Below are positions 40,448 to 52,243 of a DNA stretch of 64,000 nucleotides, in pieces. The notes under the pieces were generated by a model. The model made no database searches. It saw only the letters and a program-made list of their open reading frames with translations, and had not been told where the DNA came from. Positions within the stretch are counted from its first letter, which is position 1. Each line of letters starts with the position of its first letter. Where the stretch lies: positions 1,054,001 through 1,118,000 of the forward strand of contig NZ_OZ034994.1 in assembly GCF_964031045.1 (NCBI RefSeq), in the 5' to 3' direction. The translations under genes were made by a program, and so were the position numbers. The stretch comes from Spiroplasma endosymbiont of Aspidapion aeneum (lineage in GTDB: Bacteria; Bacillota_I; Bacilli_A; Mycoplasmatales; Mycoplasmataceae).

Positions 40448-40867
40448 TTATGCTGCCTTCTTAGGTCTCTTTGTTCCATATCTAGAACGCGCTTGCATTC
40501 TTCCGTTTACCCCTGTTGTATCTAATGTACCACGTATCACATGGTATCTTACCCCAGGTAAGTCTTTAACTCTTCCTCCACGTATTAACACAACGCTATG
40601 TTCTTGAAGGTTATGTCCTTCACCGGGGATGTATGCAGTTACTTCCATCCCATTTGTTAGCCTAACCCTTGCATATTTTCTTAATGCGGAGTTGGGTTTT
40701 TTAGGTGTCATTGTGGCAACCCTTGTACAAACACCTCTTTTTTGAGGTGATGAAATCATAGTTACCTTCTTTTTAAGACTATTAACTCCTCTATTTAATG
40801 CTGGAGCCTTTGTTTTAAAAGTTTTATCTTTTCTTGGTCTTCTAACTAACTGATTAATTGTAGGCAT
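40448..40867 (-). CDS. rpsL: 30S ribosomal protein S12
   Basis: Decoding-centre protein. 139 residues with [20 protein letters not shown], the [20 protein letters not shown] loop (lysine at the streptomycin position is present), and [20 protein letters not shown]. First gene of the str operon, with AAAGGAG before the ATG. Confidence 0.98.
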   Translation of the reverse strand: MPTINQLVRRPRKDKTFKTKAPALNRGVNSLKKKVTMISSPQKRGVCTRVATMTPKKPNSALRKYARVRLTNGMEVTAYIPGEGHNLQEHSVVLIRGGRVKDLPGVRYHVIRGTLDTTGVNGRMQARSRYGTKRPKKAA

Positions 40868-40913
40868 AGTGTTCTCCTTTCCACAAAACCGGGTGTTTTG
40901 ATTGTCATTTATT

Positions 40914-40944
40914 ATTATATCTTATTTAATATTTTTTTTGTAAA
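40914..40944 (-). promoter_or_regulatory. Probable promoter of the str operon
   Basis: Minus strand TATAAT (40914-40919) lies ~47 nt upstream of the rpsL ATG; TTTACA (40939-40944) lies 19 nt before it. Spacer is slightly long. The leader contains a small CAAAAC/GTTTTG hairpin. Confidence 0.55.
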
Positions 40945-41002
40945 AAATAGTTAAAATATCATAAAAATTTGTTAAAATAATATTCAAGGGGAATAATAAA
41001 AA

Positions 41003-42166
41003 TTGAAATCCGGAACAATATTTGGCACATCTACTGAAAAAGCATTAACTTCTTGAATTGATAAATGTAGAATTAAAGAACTGGCAAGAAAATCTATAAG
41101 TTCAAAGCAAGAAAATTCATTTTCAGATAGGACATCACAGGCTTATATCCAAACAAGAGAAACAATAACTGATATAGTTCAACAAAATAGGTCAATAAGT
41201 GTTGAACTACTTTATTCAAAACTTCCAAATAATATATTAGCAAATCCGTCTGTTAGATTGATAATTTTTGATATGTGTAATGATGGTGATATTCATTTAC
41301 AGAGTAAGACTAATCCTAACACAGGTGTTGAGGGAGATTTTGTTTTGGTATTTCAAAAAAGGAAGCCAAAAAAACAAAAAAATGATGTTAATAAAAAATA
41401 TGATGGGGAATTTATTCATTCAAACATAGAAGATGTTATGGATAACAATTTTTATGCTAAAGGCCGCAAATTGGAATTTGATTATCAAAATGAAAAGAAA
41501 CCGTTAAATTTAAATTTAAAAGATCCTTTAAAATCATCTAATAAAAAACAAATTAATAGGAAAACAACAGATGTTAGAACGCTGTTAGAAAATATTACAA
41601 TGAAAACTGAGAAGGTACCTGAGAAGGTTGTCCTAATTAATGAACCTGTTGTGAAAAAAATCAACCAATTTGATAAGATAAAATCGGTGGATATTTTTGC
41701 ATCTCAAAAACAAAAGATTATAGAGCAACCCGTTATAGAAATTACAAAACCAATCTTTAAAGCAGAAATTAAACCAGAACCAGTTGAAAAGATTAAGAAA
41801 TATAATACAACAAATCATAATGTTTTTGACAACTATAGCGCATATGATCTTTATTACCTTATTGAATATCTTAAATTATATATTAAGAAACATAAAAATA
41901 AGTCTGGTAAATATAAATATTGTCTTGAAAGTGCCAAAATATACGCTAAAATAAAATGTGGTAGTACAACAAAAAAAATTATATCAGGAATGCTTGGTAT
42001 AACAATTATTTTTTCATTTTTAATCCCTATCGTTATAAAGAACAATGACAAAAAAACAGCAATATTTGCTTTTAAGGAAAAGGAGGAATCTATTGAGTTT
42101 TCATTAATTGAAAGAGAGTTTAGATCTCAATTTAAAAATATATTTGATGAATTTAAATTAAATTAG
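41003..42166 (+). CDS. Orphan protein with C-terminal transmembrane helix
   Basis: 387 residues, starting at a TTG (MKSGTIFGTSTEKALTSWID) with AAGGGG ~10 nt upstream; the first ATG would lose 85 residues that contain TGA-coded Trp. The N-terminal ~100 residues look folded (SVELLYSKLPNNILANPSVR). The middle is Lys/Glu/Pro-rich and low complexity. A single hydrophobic helix (SGMLGITIIFSFLIPIVI) lies at ~330-347, then a short charged tail. Possibly a membrane-anchored cytoskeletal or surface-organisation protein, but this is only a guess. It diverges from the str operon. Confidence 0.7.
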
Positions 42167-42233
42167 ACATATTAATAATTACACAATATGAAAATAAGTA
42201 TTTATCAAATTATAAATTAATTGTAATAAAAAT

Positions 42234-42277
42234 AAAAAGAATGAGAAGCCAATAAATAATATTTTATGATTCTTTTT
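42234..42277. terminator. Weak bidirectional terminator candidate
   Basis: Arms AAAAAGAAT (42234-42242) and ATTCTTTTT (42269-42277) stand between the converging 387- and 565-residue genes. The loop is long (26 nt) and the stem AT-rich. Confidence 0.4.
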
Positions 42278-42286
42278 GTGAATAAG

Positions 42287-43984
42287 TTACTCATGATTAT
42301 TGTATAAGTATTTCTGAATTAAATTATCATAAACACTTTGCTCCTCATCTTCATTTTGTTTTTTAACTCTAGTATTTATTTGATAATCGGATATATATAA
42401 TGCAAGTTCTTTTAATTTATTATTTATATCTCCAAATTCATTTTTAATTTTTTCTACATCAGCTTCATTATTAATTAGATAATTATTAGATGTCGATGTA
42501 TTGACTTCATTTTTGTAAGAATTTGTTTTTTCTTTCAATAATTCTATTTCTCTTTGTAATAACATAACTTTTCTTTCAAGTTCTAATGTTTTATCACTTT
42601 CACTTTTATCAATATCTTCAAAACTATTATAAGGTTCTTTTTTCATTTTTTTGATAATATTTTGTGTTGAAACAATCATAGAATCAATGTCACTCATACT
42701 TGTAGATTTTATTTCATTATTCATAACTTCATTATTATCTACGTTATTTTTAAAACCAAATTTAATGTCATTTATATTTGATTTTTCACCGTCATAAGAA
42801 CTAACTTTTTCAACTTCAATATCATAAGTTGCATTAATATCATAATTTTCTAACTCTGATGCTTGAAGAATTCTTTCATTTTGTTTTACCTTTACATCAT
42901 TTATAATTTCTGTAATTTCCTCTAGATCAATATTATCGCCTTCAGGTTTAATATCCAGCAACTCTATATCATTAATATCAATTTTTTCACTATGTTTGCT
43001 TTCATAAAGGTTTTTGTTTTCATCAACGAATGACTCATTTTCATTATTTATGTTTTGATCATTATTGGTAATGTTTGATGTATCTTCTTCGCTTACAGAT
43101 TGTGTTTTATTGGTAATGTTTGATGTATCTTCTTCGCTTACAGATTGTGTTTTATTGGTAATGTTTGATGTATCTTCTTCGATTATAACTTTGTCACTAT
43201 TAATATGTGTTGTATCTTCATCATCTGTTTTACTAATTAAAACACTTCCCTTATTATTTGTATTTATATCATTATGTACAGAGTTTTCTTCAAATAAAAT
43301 AGAACTACTTACATTAGTTTTTTCATCATTTTTACCATTAGTTGATTCAAATAAGTTTGAAAAAAAATCTACATAATCAGTATCTTTATTAACCAAATTA
43401 TCATTACCAGATTCATGATTAGGTATGTTCGAAAGATCATTTGCATTTTCCTTATTAATTAATTTATTATCTAACATTCCATCTATCATATCTTCAATAG
43501 AATTTTTAGTTATTTCTTTTTCTATTTTTGTTGCTGTATCAAAATTAAATAAAGATGATTTATTATCATTTGTAACATTAACGTCAGTTTCATCATTATG
43601 TTCAACATACTCAGTTATTTGTGTTTTATCAGAAATAAGAATATCATAATTTATTGGTTCAATTTTAAAATTTTCATAAATTCCCAGAAACTTTGCCATT
43701 TCGTTAACACTAAGTGATTTCTGATTATATAAATTAATTTGCTTTTTTAACTTCTTTTCACTTTTATATTTTGTGAGAGATCTCATCTTGACAAGTTCCC
43801 TAACAAGCGGTAGCCTAAGTTTCATCATTTTTTTAAATATTTTTCTTTGTCTTACGTTGAATAATTTTTCATCATAATGCGGTTTTTCAAAGCTCATTTT
43901 TTCTAACTCCTTTGCGGTCATATTAACTTTTTTTAAATCTTTTTTTAATTTTGTTTCCATACCTCGGTAATCAAGTTTACCCAT
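42287..43984 (-). CDS. Acidic repeat-containing orphan protein
   Basis: 565 residues. N-terminal ~100 residues are basic and helical (KLFNVRQRKIFKKMMKLRLP). The middle (~120-420) is Asn/Asp/Glu/Thr-rich and looks disordered, with three near-identical copies of EEDTSNITNKTQSVS. Residues ~470-540 form a coiled coil (LELERKVMLLQREIELLKEK). No signal peptide or membrane helix. Low-complexity acidic plus coiled-coil composition recalls mycoplasma cytoskeletal proteins, but there is no family match that I recognise. It follows the 880-residue gene by 18 nt, probably one operon. Confidence 0.75.
   Translation of the reverse strand: MGKLDYRGMETKLKKDLKKVNMTAKELEKMSFEKPHYDEKLFNVRQRKIFKKMMKLRLPLVRELVKMRSLTKYKSEKKLKKQINLYNQKSLSVNEMAKFLGIYENFKIEPINYDILISDKTQITEYVEHNDETDVNVTNDNKSSLFNFDTATKIEKEITKNSIEDMIDGMLDNKLINKENANDLSNIPNHESGNDNLVNKDTDYVDFFSNLFESTNGKNDEKTNVSSSILFEENSVHNDINTNNKGSVLISKTDDEDTTHINSDKVIIEEDTSNITNKTQSVSEEDTSNITNKTQSVSEEDTSNITNNDQNINNENESFVDENKNLYESKHSEKIDINDIELLDIKPEGDNIDLEEITEIINDVKVKQNERILQASELENYDINATYDIEVEKVSSYDGEKSNINDIKFGFKNNVDNNEVMNNEIKSTSMSDIDSMIVSTQNIIKKMKKEPYNSFEDIDKSESDKTLELERKVMLLQREIELLKEKTNSYKNEVNTSTSNNYLINNEADVEKIKNEFGDINNKLKELALYISDYQINTRVKKQNEDEEQSVYDNLIQKYLYNNHE
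43064..43182. repeat. 45-bp direct repeats (2 full and one partial)
   Basis: Units at 43064-43108, 43109-43153 and partial 43154-43182, beginning ATTGGTAATGTTTGATGTAT. The copies are identical over the shared part and in frame with the 565-residue gene, each adding 15 residues. Confidence 0.85.
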
Positions 43985-44002
43985 AATATCACCTTGTGTC
44001 CA

Positions 44003-46645
44003 CTATCTGTTTCTATTTCCCCCTTTAATATATCTTGTATAATCCTCTTCATGTTCTGTTCTTATTGCTTTTTTATCAAGTCCTCCAACTCCTTCTTGTT
44101 GTCTCATTAACGCACTTCTTTTTCTTGCCAAATTAGACTTTATATTTATTGTTCCGATTCTTTCATCAAAAAAATCATTTGTTCCACTTGCTATTTTATC
44201 TATCTGATCTAGACCTAAATTATTAACATCTTTTACTAAACTTGATGTATATTTTTTTCTTTTAAATTTATAGCCATTTCCATCACGAATCATTTGATTA
44301 GAATTTGAATCGTTTTCATTAACATCTCCTTGACCCATTAATCTTCTATTGTTTTCGCCTTCCTGTGAATTATTCAATGTTAGCCTCCCGGCGTGTCTTA
44401 CTTCATTTGGATCAACCTTTTTATTTGTTTTAGAAAAATCTAATGTTCGGCTTTCGAAATTATGTTTTTGGGCAGCAGCAGATGTTCTTATTGGTTTAAT
44501 TTCAGAGGATTTATCACTTGTTCTTGTTAAAATTTTAGACTGTTTTTTTTCAATTTCCTCATAGGTATCATCATAATACTCTGCACTTTTATCATCCAAA
44601 TCCTCACTGTAATAGTCTGTATATACCTCATCTAAATCGTTTTTATCTGAGAGAACATCTTCGATTTTCTGTGTTTTTGGTTTTAAACTGCTAACTGAGT
44701 CATTTTTTCTAGTTTGTATTTCTAAATCATTAATAAAACCTTGATTATAATTTGTTTCTTCATCTTCAAATGAAAATTTCGGTTTTAATTGAGATTTAAT
44801 TATTTCATTATCTCTTCCAACATTTGGGCGTCTATTATAAGTTTGATTTAACGAACTATAAAAATCATCATTTTTCGGTTGTGACAGTAGTAACTTATTT
44901 TCAGCTGTAAAGAAATCTATCATTGCTAATCCTAATTTCATTTTTGTTGAAGCGGCATTTATTTTTATAAATGTAGTTTCTATTTCAAAAACTAATTTAA
45001 AGTTTGTTAAATTTTCAAATACTAATGTTAGATATGAAATACAATTTAGAAATTGCTCATCGTCAATCCCTCTTATTTCGTCAATAATAATAACAAATCT
45101 TTCTTCACCTAAATCATAAGCATTTAAAACTTTGGTAAATTCTCTTTTAATATTTGTAATTGGATCAGTTATTGCCAATTCTTTATCAAAAATAATTTCC
45201 TCTGAGTATTTAGTTGCGGAAAATTTAGTTGCAGAAAGCAGGTTTGCACATCTTTTTCATAATATTTTTTTATCATCTGTATTGATTTCTGGGAGTTGAC
45301 TTATAAAATGTTTTGTTAAAAATAATATGGGGGAACTATACATAAAAGTTTTTCTCATATTTAAATGAATAATATTCGAGTTTGATATTTGTTTCTTTAG
45401 ATCAAAATATGCTTGTGACAAATATTGCTTACTACCGATTATACCAAGCACTTGCTGTAACTTTGGGTCTTCTTTTATTTTTTCTAGCAAACCTTCCCTT
45501 GTAGTTAATTTTTCCTCACCAAATTCGGTGCCCCTAATTATATTAAGAGCGAATGACATATCATTTGGATTAACCGAGAAAAAATCCATAACATCATCTA
45601 CCGAAGCAGTTATATCATCTTTTTGAATTGTTTTAGTAACAAAATCATTAGAACTATTATATAGCGAATCATCACCAAACTTACCAAAAGCTTGCTTATT
45701 ATAATCAAATCCATTATCTGATGAATTTTGGTAATTTTTAATATTTGCACTGCCGCCAATTTTAGATGACTCTTTTTTTGCAATGCTTAAAAGTTCATCC
45801 ATAGATGCGGGTTTTTCTCTTTCTAAATAACTATTGTTATTAAAATCTACGTCATTAAATTTTCGATTAACCCTTTCTCCCAAACTATCTTCTCATTGCT
45901 CTGTTAAATTTTGTTTTGAATTAGTATCTTCATCAATATTAATCTCATCATTTTTAAGATTACTTGTTAATTCTGTGAATTCCTCATCAGCAGATAATTC
46001 TTCACCAATGTTATTTATGTTTTTTTTTCTTCCAAAGTCTTCCATTTGCTTATCCTCATCTTCCTTACCGTGTTTAAAATTATTTTGAATTTCACTATCT
46101 ATGATTCCTTGTAAAAAAATAGAGCTTTCTTCATCATCTTGGTCCATATGTTTTCTATAATCTATATTATCATTTATTTTTTTTTGAACAGGGTTATTTT
46201 TAAATAATTCATTCATATCCTCAAAATTAGATGAAGCCTGTACGTTTCTTATTTCATCTACAATTCTATTATGCTCGTCAGTTAATGACCCAGCATCGGA
46301 TTGATTCATTAAATAGTCATGCTCATCTCATTTTGCCTTACTTTCATCTATATAAAAATCAGGGTTTTCGTTTGTATCAATAAAAGCCTTGGGAACCGCA
46401 AAGCGTTTGGGCTCTACCTTTTCGACTTTTTTATCATCACTAAGAAGTCCGTTAAAAGAACTGCGAGCTAAAACTTGGGCACTCCCAGCACCTATTTTAT
46501 CTTTCTTTTCTTGCGAACTTATTTCCTTAAGTTTATCTAGCATTTTTTTTAATTGAACCTCTTCATTAAGTTTTTCAATCTCTTTGCGTTTTTCTTCCTC
46601 TTTTGCTAACTTAGCCTTTTCAAATGGATTTAAGTGAAGATTCAT
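44003..46645 (-). CDS. Large acidic orphan protein
   Basis: 880 residues in one frame once four TGA codons are read as Trp; under the standard code it splits into four pieces. N-terminus MNLHLNPFEKAKLAKEEEKR is a charged helix; ~100-330 is acidic and disordered-looking; ~330-580 looks globular (SFALNIIRGTEFGEEKL, LGIIGSKQYLSQAYFDLKKQ, RFVIIIDEIRGIDDEQFLN, LTLVFENLTNFKLVFEIE); the last 300 are again low complexity and basic at the end. No membrane helix. GAGGTG precedes the ATG. Unrecognised; likely a structural protein of this lineage. Confidence 0.75.
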
Positions 46646-47041
46646 AATTACACCTCATTTTTACTATTATATCATATATTGAATTTTTTTTCAATGCACC
46701 CATAAAAAATTCAAAAATATAGTTGCTTGCAAAATATAAACATTACTGTATTACGAGCATATTTAGATTTGATATCCTAAATATTAAACAAATGATTATC
46801 GATGGTGATATAAAAAACGCTAAGATAAAAAAACTTATTTTATAAACGATAATTATTAAATACTAATATTAAATGATATTTATAATATTATTATTTTAAT
46901 AACAAATTAAATTTTTTAATTAAATAATGAAAAACACTAATTGTATCCTGATTGAAATCTCCAGTACAATTAGCGCCCTTCATTTTGTTAGAGAATTAAC
47001 TAAATTTTGTTTTGAAAAGCTAAATTTATATAAATAAAATT
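46646..47041. other. Gene-free intergenic stretch
   Basis: Between the head of the 880-residue gene and the end of the sugar operon. It should contain the promoter of the former; no clear -35/-10 pair stands out. It also holds the hairpin at 46937-46973. Otherwise AT-rich without features. Confidence 0.5.
46937..46973 (-). terminator. Hairpin after the sugar operon
   Basis: Minus strand: CTAATTGTA, 19-nt loop, TACAATTAG, then TGTTTTTC. About 70 nt beyond the pgmB stop. The large loop makes it a moderate terminator candidate. Confidence 0.5.
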
Positions 47042-47710
47042 TTACTTATTAATATTATTAAATAAATTTATGATTTGGTCATAATTCATATTTTCTGGAG
47101 TGGCGAATACAATTTCTGCCATATTTAAATAATTTTTATCTCCAATACCCACACAAAACATACCTGCTGATTTTATTGATTGAACACCAACTAAAGCATC
47201 CTCAAAAGCTATACAATCAGTTGGTAAAATATTTAATTCTAAAGCAACTTTGAGAAATATTTCCGGATCTGGCTTTGAATTCTTTATTAATTTAGGATTA
47301 ACCACATAATCAAAATATTTTAAGATTTTTACATTTTTTAAAATTAATTTTGAATTTCTACTAATTGAAGCTAGTCCAATTAATATATTATCTTTTCTAG
47401 CTTTCTTAATAATGTTTATAGTATTATAATAAATTTTTGCTTTACCGTTATTTATTTCTTCTAAGTATGCGCTATTTTTATAATTAAGTAAATAATCGTC
47501 GTTATATACATCGAAGTTTATTTCCGAAAATTCTTTTTTTAATATTTGCAAGCACTCAGGTCTGCTTACACCTCTAAACTTATCTAAATACAAAAATGGT
47601 AAATCCACATTAAAAATTTTCATCATTTTTTTTCATGCTAAATAGTGTAATTCTGCAGTTTCGGAAATGACTCCATCACAATCAAATATAAATAATTTTG
47701 GTTTAGACAT
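47042..47710 (-). CDS. pgmB: Beta-phosphoglucomutase (HAD family)
   Basis: Converts beta-glucose 1-phosphate to glucose 6-phosphate. 222 residues. HAD motif I FDCDGVISETAELH (Asp10 nucleophile, Asp12), motif II Ser in GLASISRN, Lys in NPKLIKNSKPDPEIFLKVA, and motif III IAFEDALVGVQSIKSAGM, the pgmB-type pattern. Its start overlaps the GH65 gene by 8 nt, tying it to a phosphorylase that releases beta-glucose 1-phosphate. A TGA-coded Trp (YLAWKKMMK) lies near the N-terminus. Confidence 0.9.
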
Positions 47711-49955
47711 TAATTTTCACCTCGGATATGATGTGATAATCCTTTTCCTTATATTTTATTAAAATATCATTTTTATTTGTAAGATTTCTAATAGTAATTT
47801 TATTATTTGTAATATCAAATTCCAAAACATCATCTCTATAGCAAATTTTTACTTGAAAACCTTTAATTACATCATTTACCTTTGGGTCAATCTCTATTCA
47901 ATCATCCTCAATCGATAGTCCTAACAGACCATAAATTATAAACATTCTTGTGCCACCCATACTTGCCATATGAAGACCACGATGTGTATTTTTGTGTGTG
48001 TTCTCAATATCTAAATAAATATTTTTAATAAAATCTTGAATACCAAAGTCATCAATAGAAAGTCTAGCCTTCATAATAGAATATATAGATTTTGATAATG
48101 AAGAATCTGCTGTATCTATATTTTCATAGTATCTTAAGCTTTTTATCATTATATCTTTACTTACAATTTTCGGGTGCATCATATATGCTAGCACAACATC
48201 AGCTTGTTTACAAATCTGTAATGAGTTTATTGCTATCGGATGCATCGTTCTTAATAGGGGCCTCATATTATCATAATCAGATAACTTAACCACTTTTCTT
48301 TTAAGAAAATTGTCATGTTGTGGGTTTATCTTTAATTCGTTATTGTATAATATACAAATGCTATTTGAACAATTTTTAAATTCCTTAATTATATTTTCAT
48401 CAAGATTAAGTTCTTTTTTCTTTTTCAAATACATATCAACATCATGTTTCTCTAACAACCTGCATACCTTATGTGCCCACTCTAAATTGTATTTAGCAAT
48501 ACAATTTGTGTAAAAATCGTCATTTACTATTATTTGATATTCATCAGGTCCGGTAACAGAATTAATATGACCTACACCATTTATTATTGAAACTTTATCA
48601 AGTCACATTTTAGCAGTTTCAATAATAACATCAAAAGCATATTTAAATAGAAAATCATTATCTTTTGTTATTTTATAGTAATTAACAAATGCATATACTA
48701 TATCTCCATTTATATGATATTGTGCTGTCCCCGCTGGATAATATGTGCTAGTTTCATTACCATTTATTGTTCTTCAAGGATACATTGCACCCTGGTGGCC
48801 TAAAGTGTTGGCTATTTTTTTTGCGGCTGCTAGAGTATTAAATCTAAAAAGCAATAACTGCTTTGCTAACTTGGGATTAATCAAATTTAGTGGATTGATT
48901 AAATATATTTCAGTATCTCAAAAATAGTGACCTCCATATCCCTCTCCACTTAATCCTTTTGCGGGTGTGCTTGTTCAAGGAAGTTTACCAGAGTTTGCAA
49001 AAACTTGAAACATATTATAGTTATTGTATAACTCTATTTTGGGGTCCTCAGTCACTAACCTGGTATCTGCTATATCTCAAAATTCAGTTATAATTTTTTT
49101 ATTGTCATTTTTAAGTTGCTCATATGAATATGTTTTTATTTTATTTAATATTTTTTGTTTATTTTTGAATTCTATTTTTTGATACTTTTCATCATACAAC
49201 ACGTTTTTTTTAATAAATTTGATTGGTGATTTCGATATTTCACCTTCATAAATTAAATGATCACTTGAAATATTTTTTAATTGTTCCAAACCCTCCACAG
49301 TACTAAAGAACAAATATTTTGATTTAGATTTTTTTGTTTTATATACAATTGACTGAGTATTAGCATTGCATTCTTCATTATCAATATTAAAAAATTGGGA
49401 AAAACTTGAAGAAATATCATTTGGAATTTCTCGATCTCCCTCTATATCCTTGTAATGTAACGGAAATTCAATTTTAATTTTATGATTTTTATCAAAATTT
49501 GTATTAATATTTATATCTTGATAAAACATTTCATAATTTCTAAATGAGATTATTTTTTTAAATGTGAAAGATATATCATTTTTTTTAAAACATGAGAAAG
49601 TATATGACCTAATAATTTCCGCTGTCTCAAGGTCATATGTCATATTATAATTTGAAATATTGTCAATTTTAAATATAAATCTTTCGCCGTCTATGTAAAT
49701 CTCAATTTTTTGTATATCAACAACAGGCATCATTCTTTGATATAAATCAGGATAACCCGTGTACTTTGCAGCATACGTAATATCAATTAATTCATAAAAT
49801 GCATTAATATAAGTTCCAGGTATAGACTCAATATTTTTTTCAATTCCTTCCTCAAAGCTTCCGCGCATTCCTATATACCCATTTGTTAGTGTATAAATTG
49901 ATTCATCGATTACATATGAATTTTTATTGAATTCTGTTTTTTTAATTGTTTTCAT
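47703..49955 (-). CDS. GH65 disaccharide phosphorylase (probably trehalose 6-phosphate or maltose type)
   Basis: 750 residues in one frame through many TGA codons. N-terminal beta-sandwich domain (ESIYTLTNGYIGMRGSFEEG), catalytic (alpha/alpha)6 barrel with GYGGHYFWDTEIYL and VTGPDEYQIIVNDD holding the catalytic Glu, the phosphate-site region THRGLHMASMGGTRM, and a small C-terminal beta domain. The family cleaves alpha-glucosides with phosphate to beta-glucose 1-phosphate. With a PTS importer and pgmB in the same operon, the substrate is best read as a phosphorylated disaccharide such as trehalose 6-phosphate. Sequence alone does not fix it. Confidence 0.88.
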
Positions 49956-49969
49956 ATTTCACCTTATTC

Positions 49970-50335
49970 CTAAAACAATATATCTCTTGTTCTACTATTT
50001 TGTACAATTTTTTTATATGCAAATATACCATAAAGCAATAAAAATAAATTTAATGTCAGCACATTTGAAATTACAATTATAAATAATAATAAGTACTCTT
50101 TATTTGATGTGTTCTTTGTATAGATATTAATTTTAGTTTTTATAAATCAAGTGTAAGTAGATGATATGAATGCTTGAAGAAAAACCACAATTATAAATAA
50201 TTGTCATAAGAAAAATCTATGTTCTGTTCCAATGTATGCAATTACCAGGATGTAACATATTAACGATACCCAAGCAATTGCTACACTTGAATCTAATATA
50301 AATTTTGTTTTTTCTCTATTAGTCTGTTTACTCAC
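49970..50335 (-). CDS. Small membrane protein in the sugar operon
   Basis: 121 residues from a GTG start (MSKQTNREKTKFILDSSVAI) with AAAGGAT 5 nt upstream. Four hydrophobic segments at about 14-34, 42-58, 80-98 and 98-112 suggest a small polytopic protein; Trp codons are TGA. It lies between the PTS gene and the GH65 gene. No known role. Confidence 0.6.
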
Positions 50336-50351
50336 AAAAGATCCTTTTATT

Positions 50352-51911
50352 TTATTTTAATAATTCTGCCGCTTTAAGATCTAAATTGAATTTTTTAAAA
50401 TAATCAATTTTAGAAAGAGCCATTGTTAAGAATATTGAAATTGCCGCGGCTGCCACCATTGAAATCATAAATCATGTATATCCGGTTCCAATTCATGTTG
50501 TTACACCAGGAATTTTTGATTTCACCTGAACATTTAAGATACCAAGTCAAGCTCCATTTCCAGAGTTATAAGAACTAGTACCAGAAATTACAGCAATTTC
50601 TAAGGCTACACTTGAACCTACACACGCTCCCACAAATGGATACATATGTTTTAAATTAATTCCGTACATTGCAGGTTCGGTTACACCCAAATAGGCAGAA
50701 ATTACCGCTGGCACACCAACATCTTTTGCTCTTGGGTCATCTTTATTGCAAATTATATAACCAAGTACAGCAGAACCTTGTGCAATTGCTTGTCCACACG
50801 TTCCTATGAACAAGAAGTTACCACCATTTTGAATTGTGTCTTGTATAAAGATTGCATTAAATAAATGATGCGTTCCAGTTAATACTATTGGTGCATATAA
50901 AAGTCCAATAATAAATGCAAAGAAGTATTTTGCAACAGAATTTGTGAATGATCAGGACACAGCATATCCGATAGCAGAGGCTATTACATAGCCAATTGGT
51001 CCTATAATAAACATTGCTAAAATATATGTTGGTATAATTGTCACTAGTGGAACTAATATCTGACTAAGGTAAGCTGGAGATTTATCTTTTATCCATCTAT
51101 TTATATATACTCCAATAATTCCAATTGCAAATGCTGGAATTACTTGTGCTGTATATTGAATTTTTCAAGGATATTTCATAAATCCGAAGTCAAATGCTGC
51201 CTCAGTACCTTTTGATTGTAGATTACCCACAATATCCCATATTCATATACCATTATTACTTCCCAATGAATCAAAGGTACTTATTAATGGTGGGACCAAT
51301 AAACAAAGTCCTATCACAATCCCAAGAACCTCGTCTCCATCCATTTTTTTAAAAATACTTCAGCAAATATGCACTGGTAATCACCAAAAACAAACTTGTG
51401 CTGGTATTCATAAAAACGCATCTAATCCATTACAAAATTGACTATGCTTTGTAATTACATATCCGTTATAATCAGCCTCAAGAATATTTCTAAAGCCTAA
51501 TATTATACCACCTGCAACAAGTACGGGTATAATTGGAATGAAAATTTCACCTAGAAAATTCATTCCTCTAAGAAATAAATTACCATGTTGGTCATTTGCT
51601 TGTTGTTTTGCCTCACTTTTCGTTGATGAACTTATCCCGGTTATTGCAACAAATTTTTCATATATTTTTGGAACCTCTGGTCCTATAATGACTTGAAATT
51701 GTCCGGACGCTTTAAATGTCCCCTTAACAAGTTCTAATTTGTCTATTTCAGCAATTTGTAATAGTGTATTATCTTTTAAAACAAATCTAAGTCTTGTCAA
51801 ACAATGTGCAACAGAAATAACATTATCTTTTCCACCAAGAGATTTAACTAAAGTTTCACATCAAATATTAATATCTGGTATGTGATTTATCTGATTATTA
51901 TTTTTTGACAT
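50352..51911 (-). CDS. treP: PTS EIIBC component, trehalose/sucrose-family
   Basis: Imports and phosphorylates a disaccharide. 519 residues. EIIB domain at 1-90 with the phosphorylated Cys37 in AHCLTRLRFVLKD. EIIC domain from ~115 with about ten helices, LTGTHHLFNAIFIQD, and GVTEPAMYGINLKHMYPFVG, the glucose-superfamily EIIC signature. No fused EIIA, so a crr-like EIIA elsewhere must serve it. Gene symbol is by operon logic (GH65 plus pgmB), so sucrose or maltose specificity remains possible. Confidence 0.85.
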
Positions 51912-51986
51912 AATAAATTCTCCGATATAAATAGTAAATAGTAATATTACTCTTAGTAGATATTTGAATAAAGAATATATTGTAAC

Positions 51987-52014
51987 TATTATATGAAAAT
52001 ATTTTCCTATAATA
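51987..52014. promoter_or_regulatory. 28-bp near-perfect palindrome, probable operator/promoter of the sugar operon
   Basis: Half-site TATTATA-x-GAAAA with its mirror, centred on TA; only one symmetric pair of positions mismatches. On the minus strand the right arm supplies TATAAT, a consensus -10, about 80 nt upstream of the PTS start. A repressor bound here would block RNA polymerase. No regulator gene lies nearby. Confidence 0.6.
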
Positions 52015-52201
52015 TTTTTATTTAAATTAAAAATGTGGTAGTTAAAAATTAAACTTATAAGCTATTATGTCTTTTCAACAAATATCTTCTAATCTAATTA
52101 TTTATAACTTCCTTTCTACTTTTATTATTACAAATAATAAATATATTACAAGTGATTTTATCTATTATATAGGAAAAATAAAAATTCTTATTCAGAATAA
52201 C

Positions 52202-52232
52202 AAAAAATCTAAACATTTAATGTTTAGATTTT
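52202..52232 (-). terminator. Terminator after tsaC
   Basis: Minus strand: AAAATCTAAACAT, TAA loop, ATGTTTAGATTTTTT: a 13-bp perfect stem with a T run, 12 nt beyond the tsaC stop. Confidence 0.85.
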
Positions 52233-52243
52233 GTTTGAGATTA

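Larger units (their letters stand above)
51912..52243. other. Gene-free control region of the sugar operon
   Basis: Holds the RBS and leader of the PTS gene, the palindrome at 51987-52014 and, at its far end, the terminator of the tsaC-side operon (52202-52232). An open frame on the plus strand (52067-52261) is low-complexity and not credible. Confidence 0.55.

Noticed and set aside
44003-46645. Four separate hypothetical genes
   Set aside because: All four pieces share one frame and are separated only by TGA, which is Trp throughout this genome.
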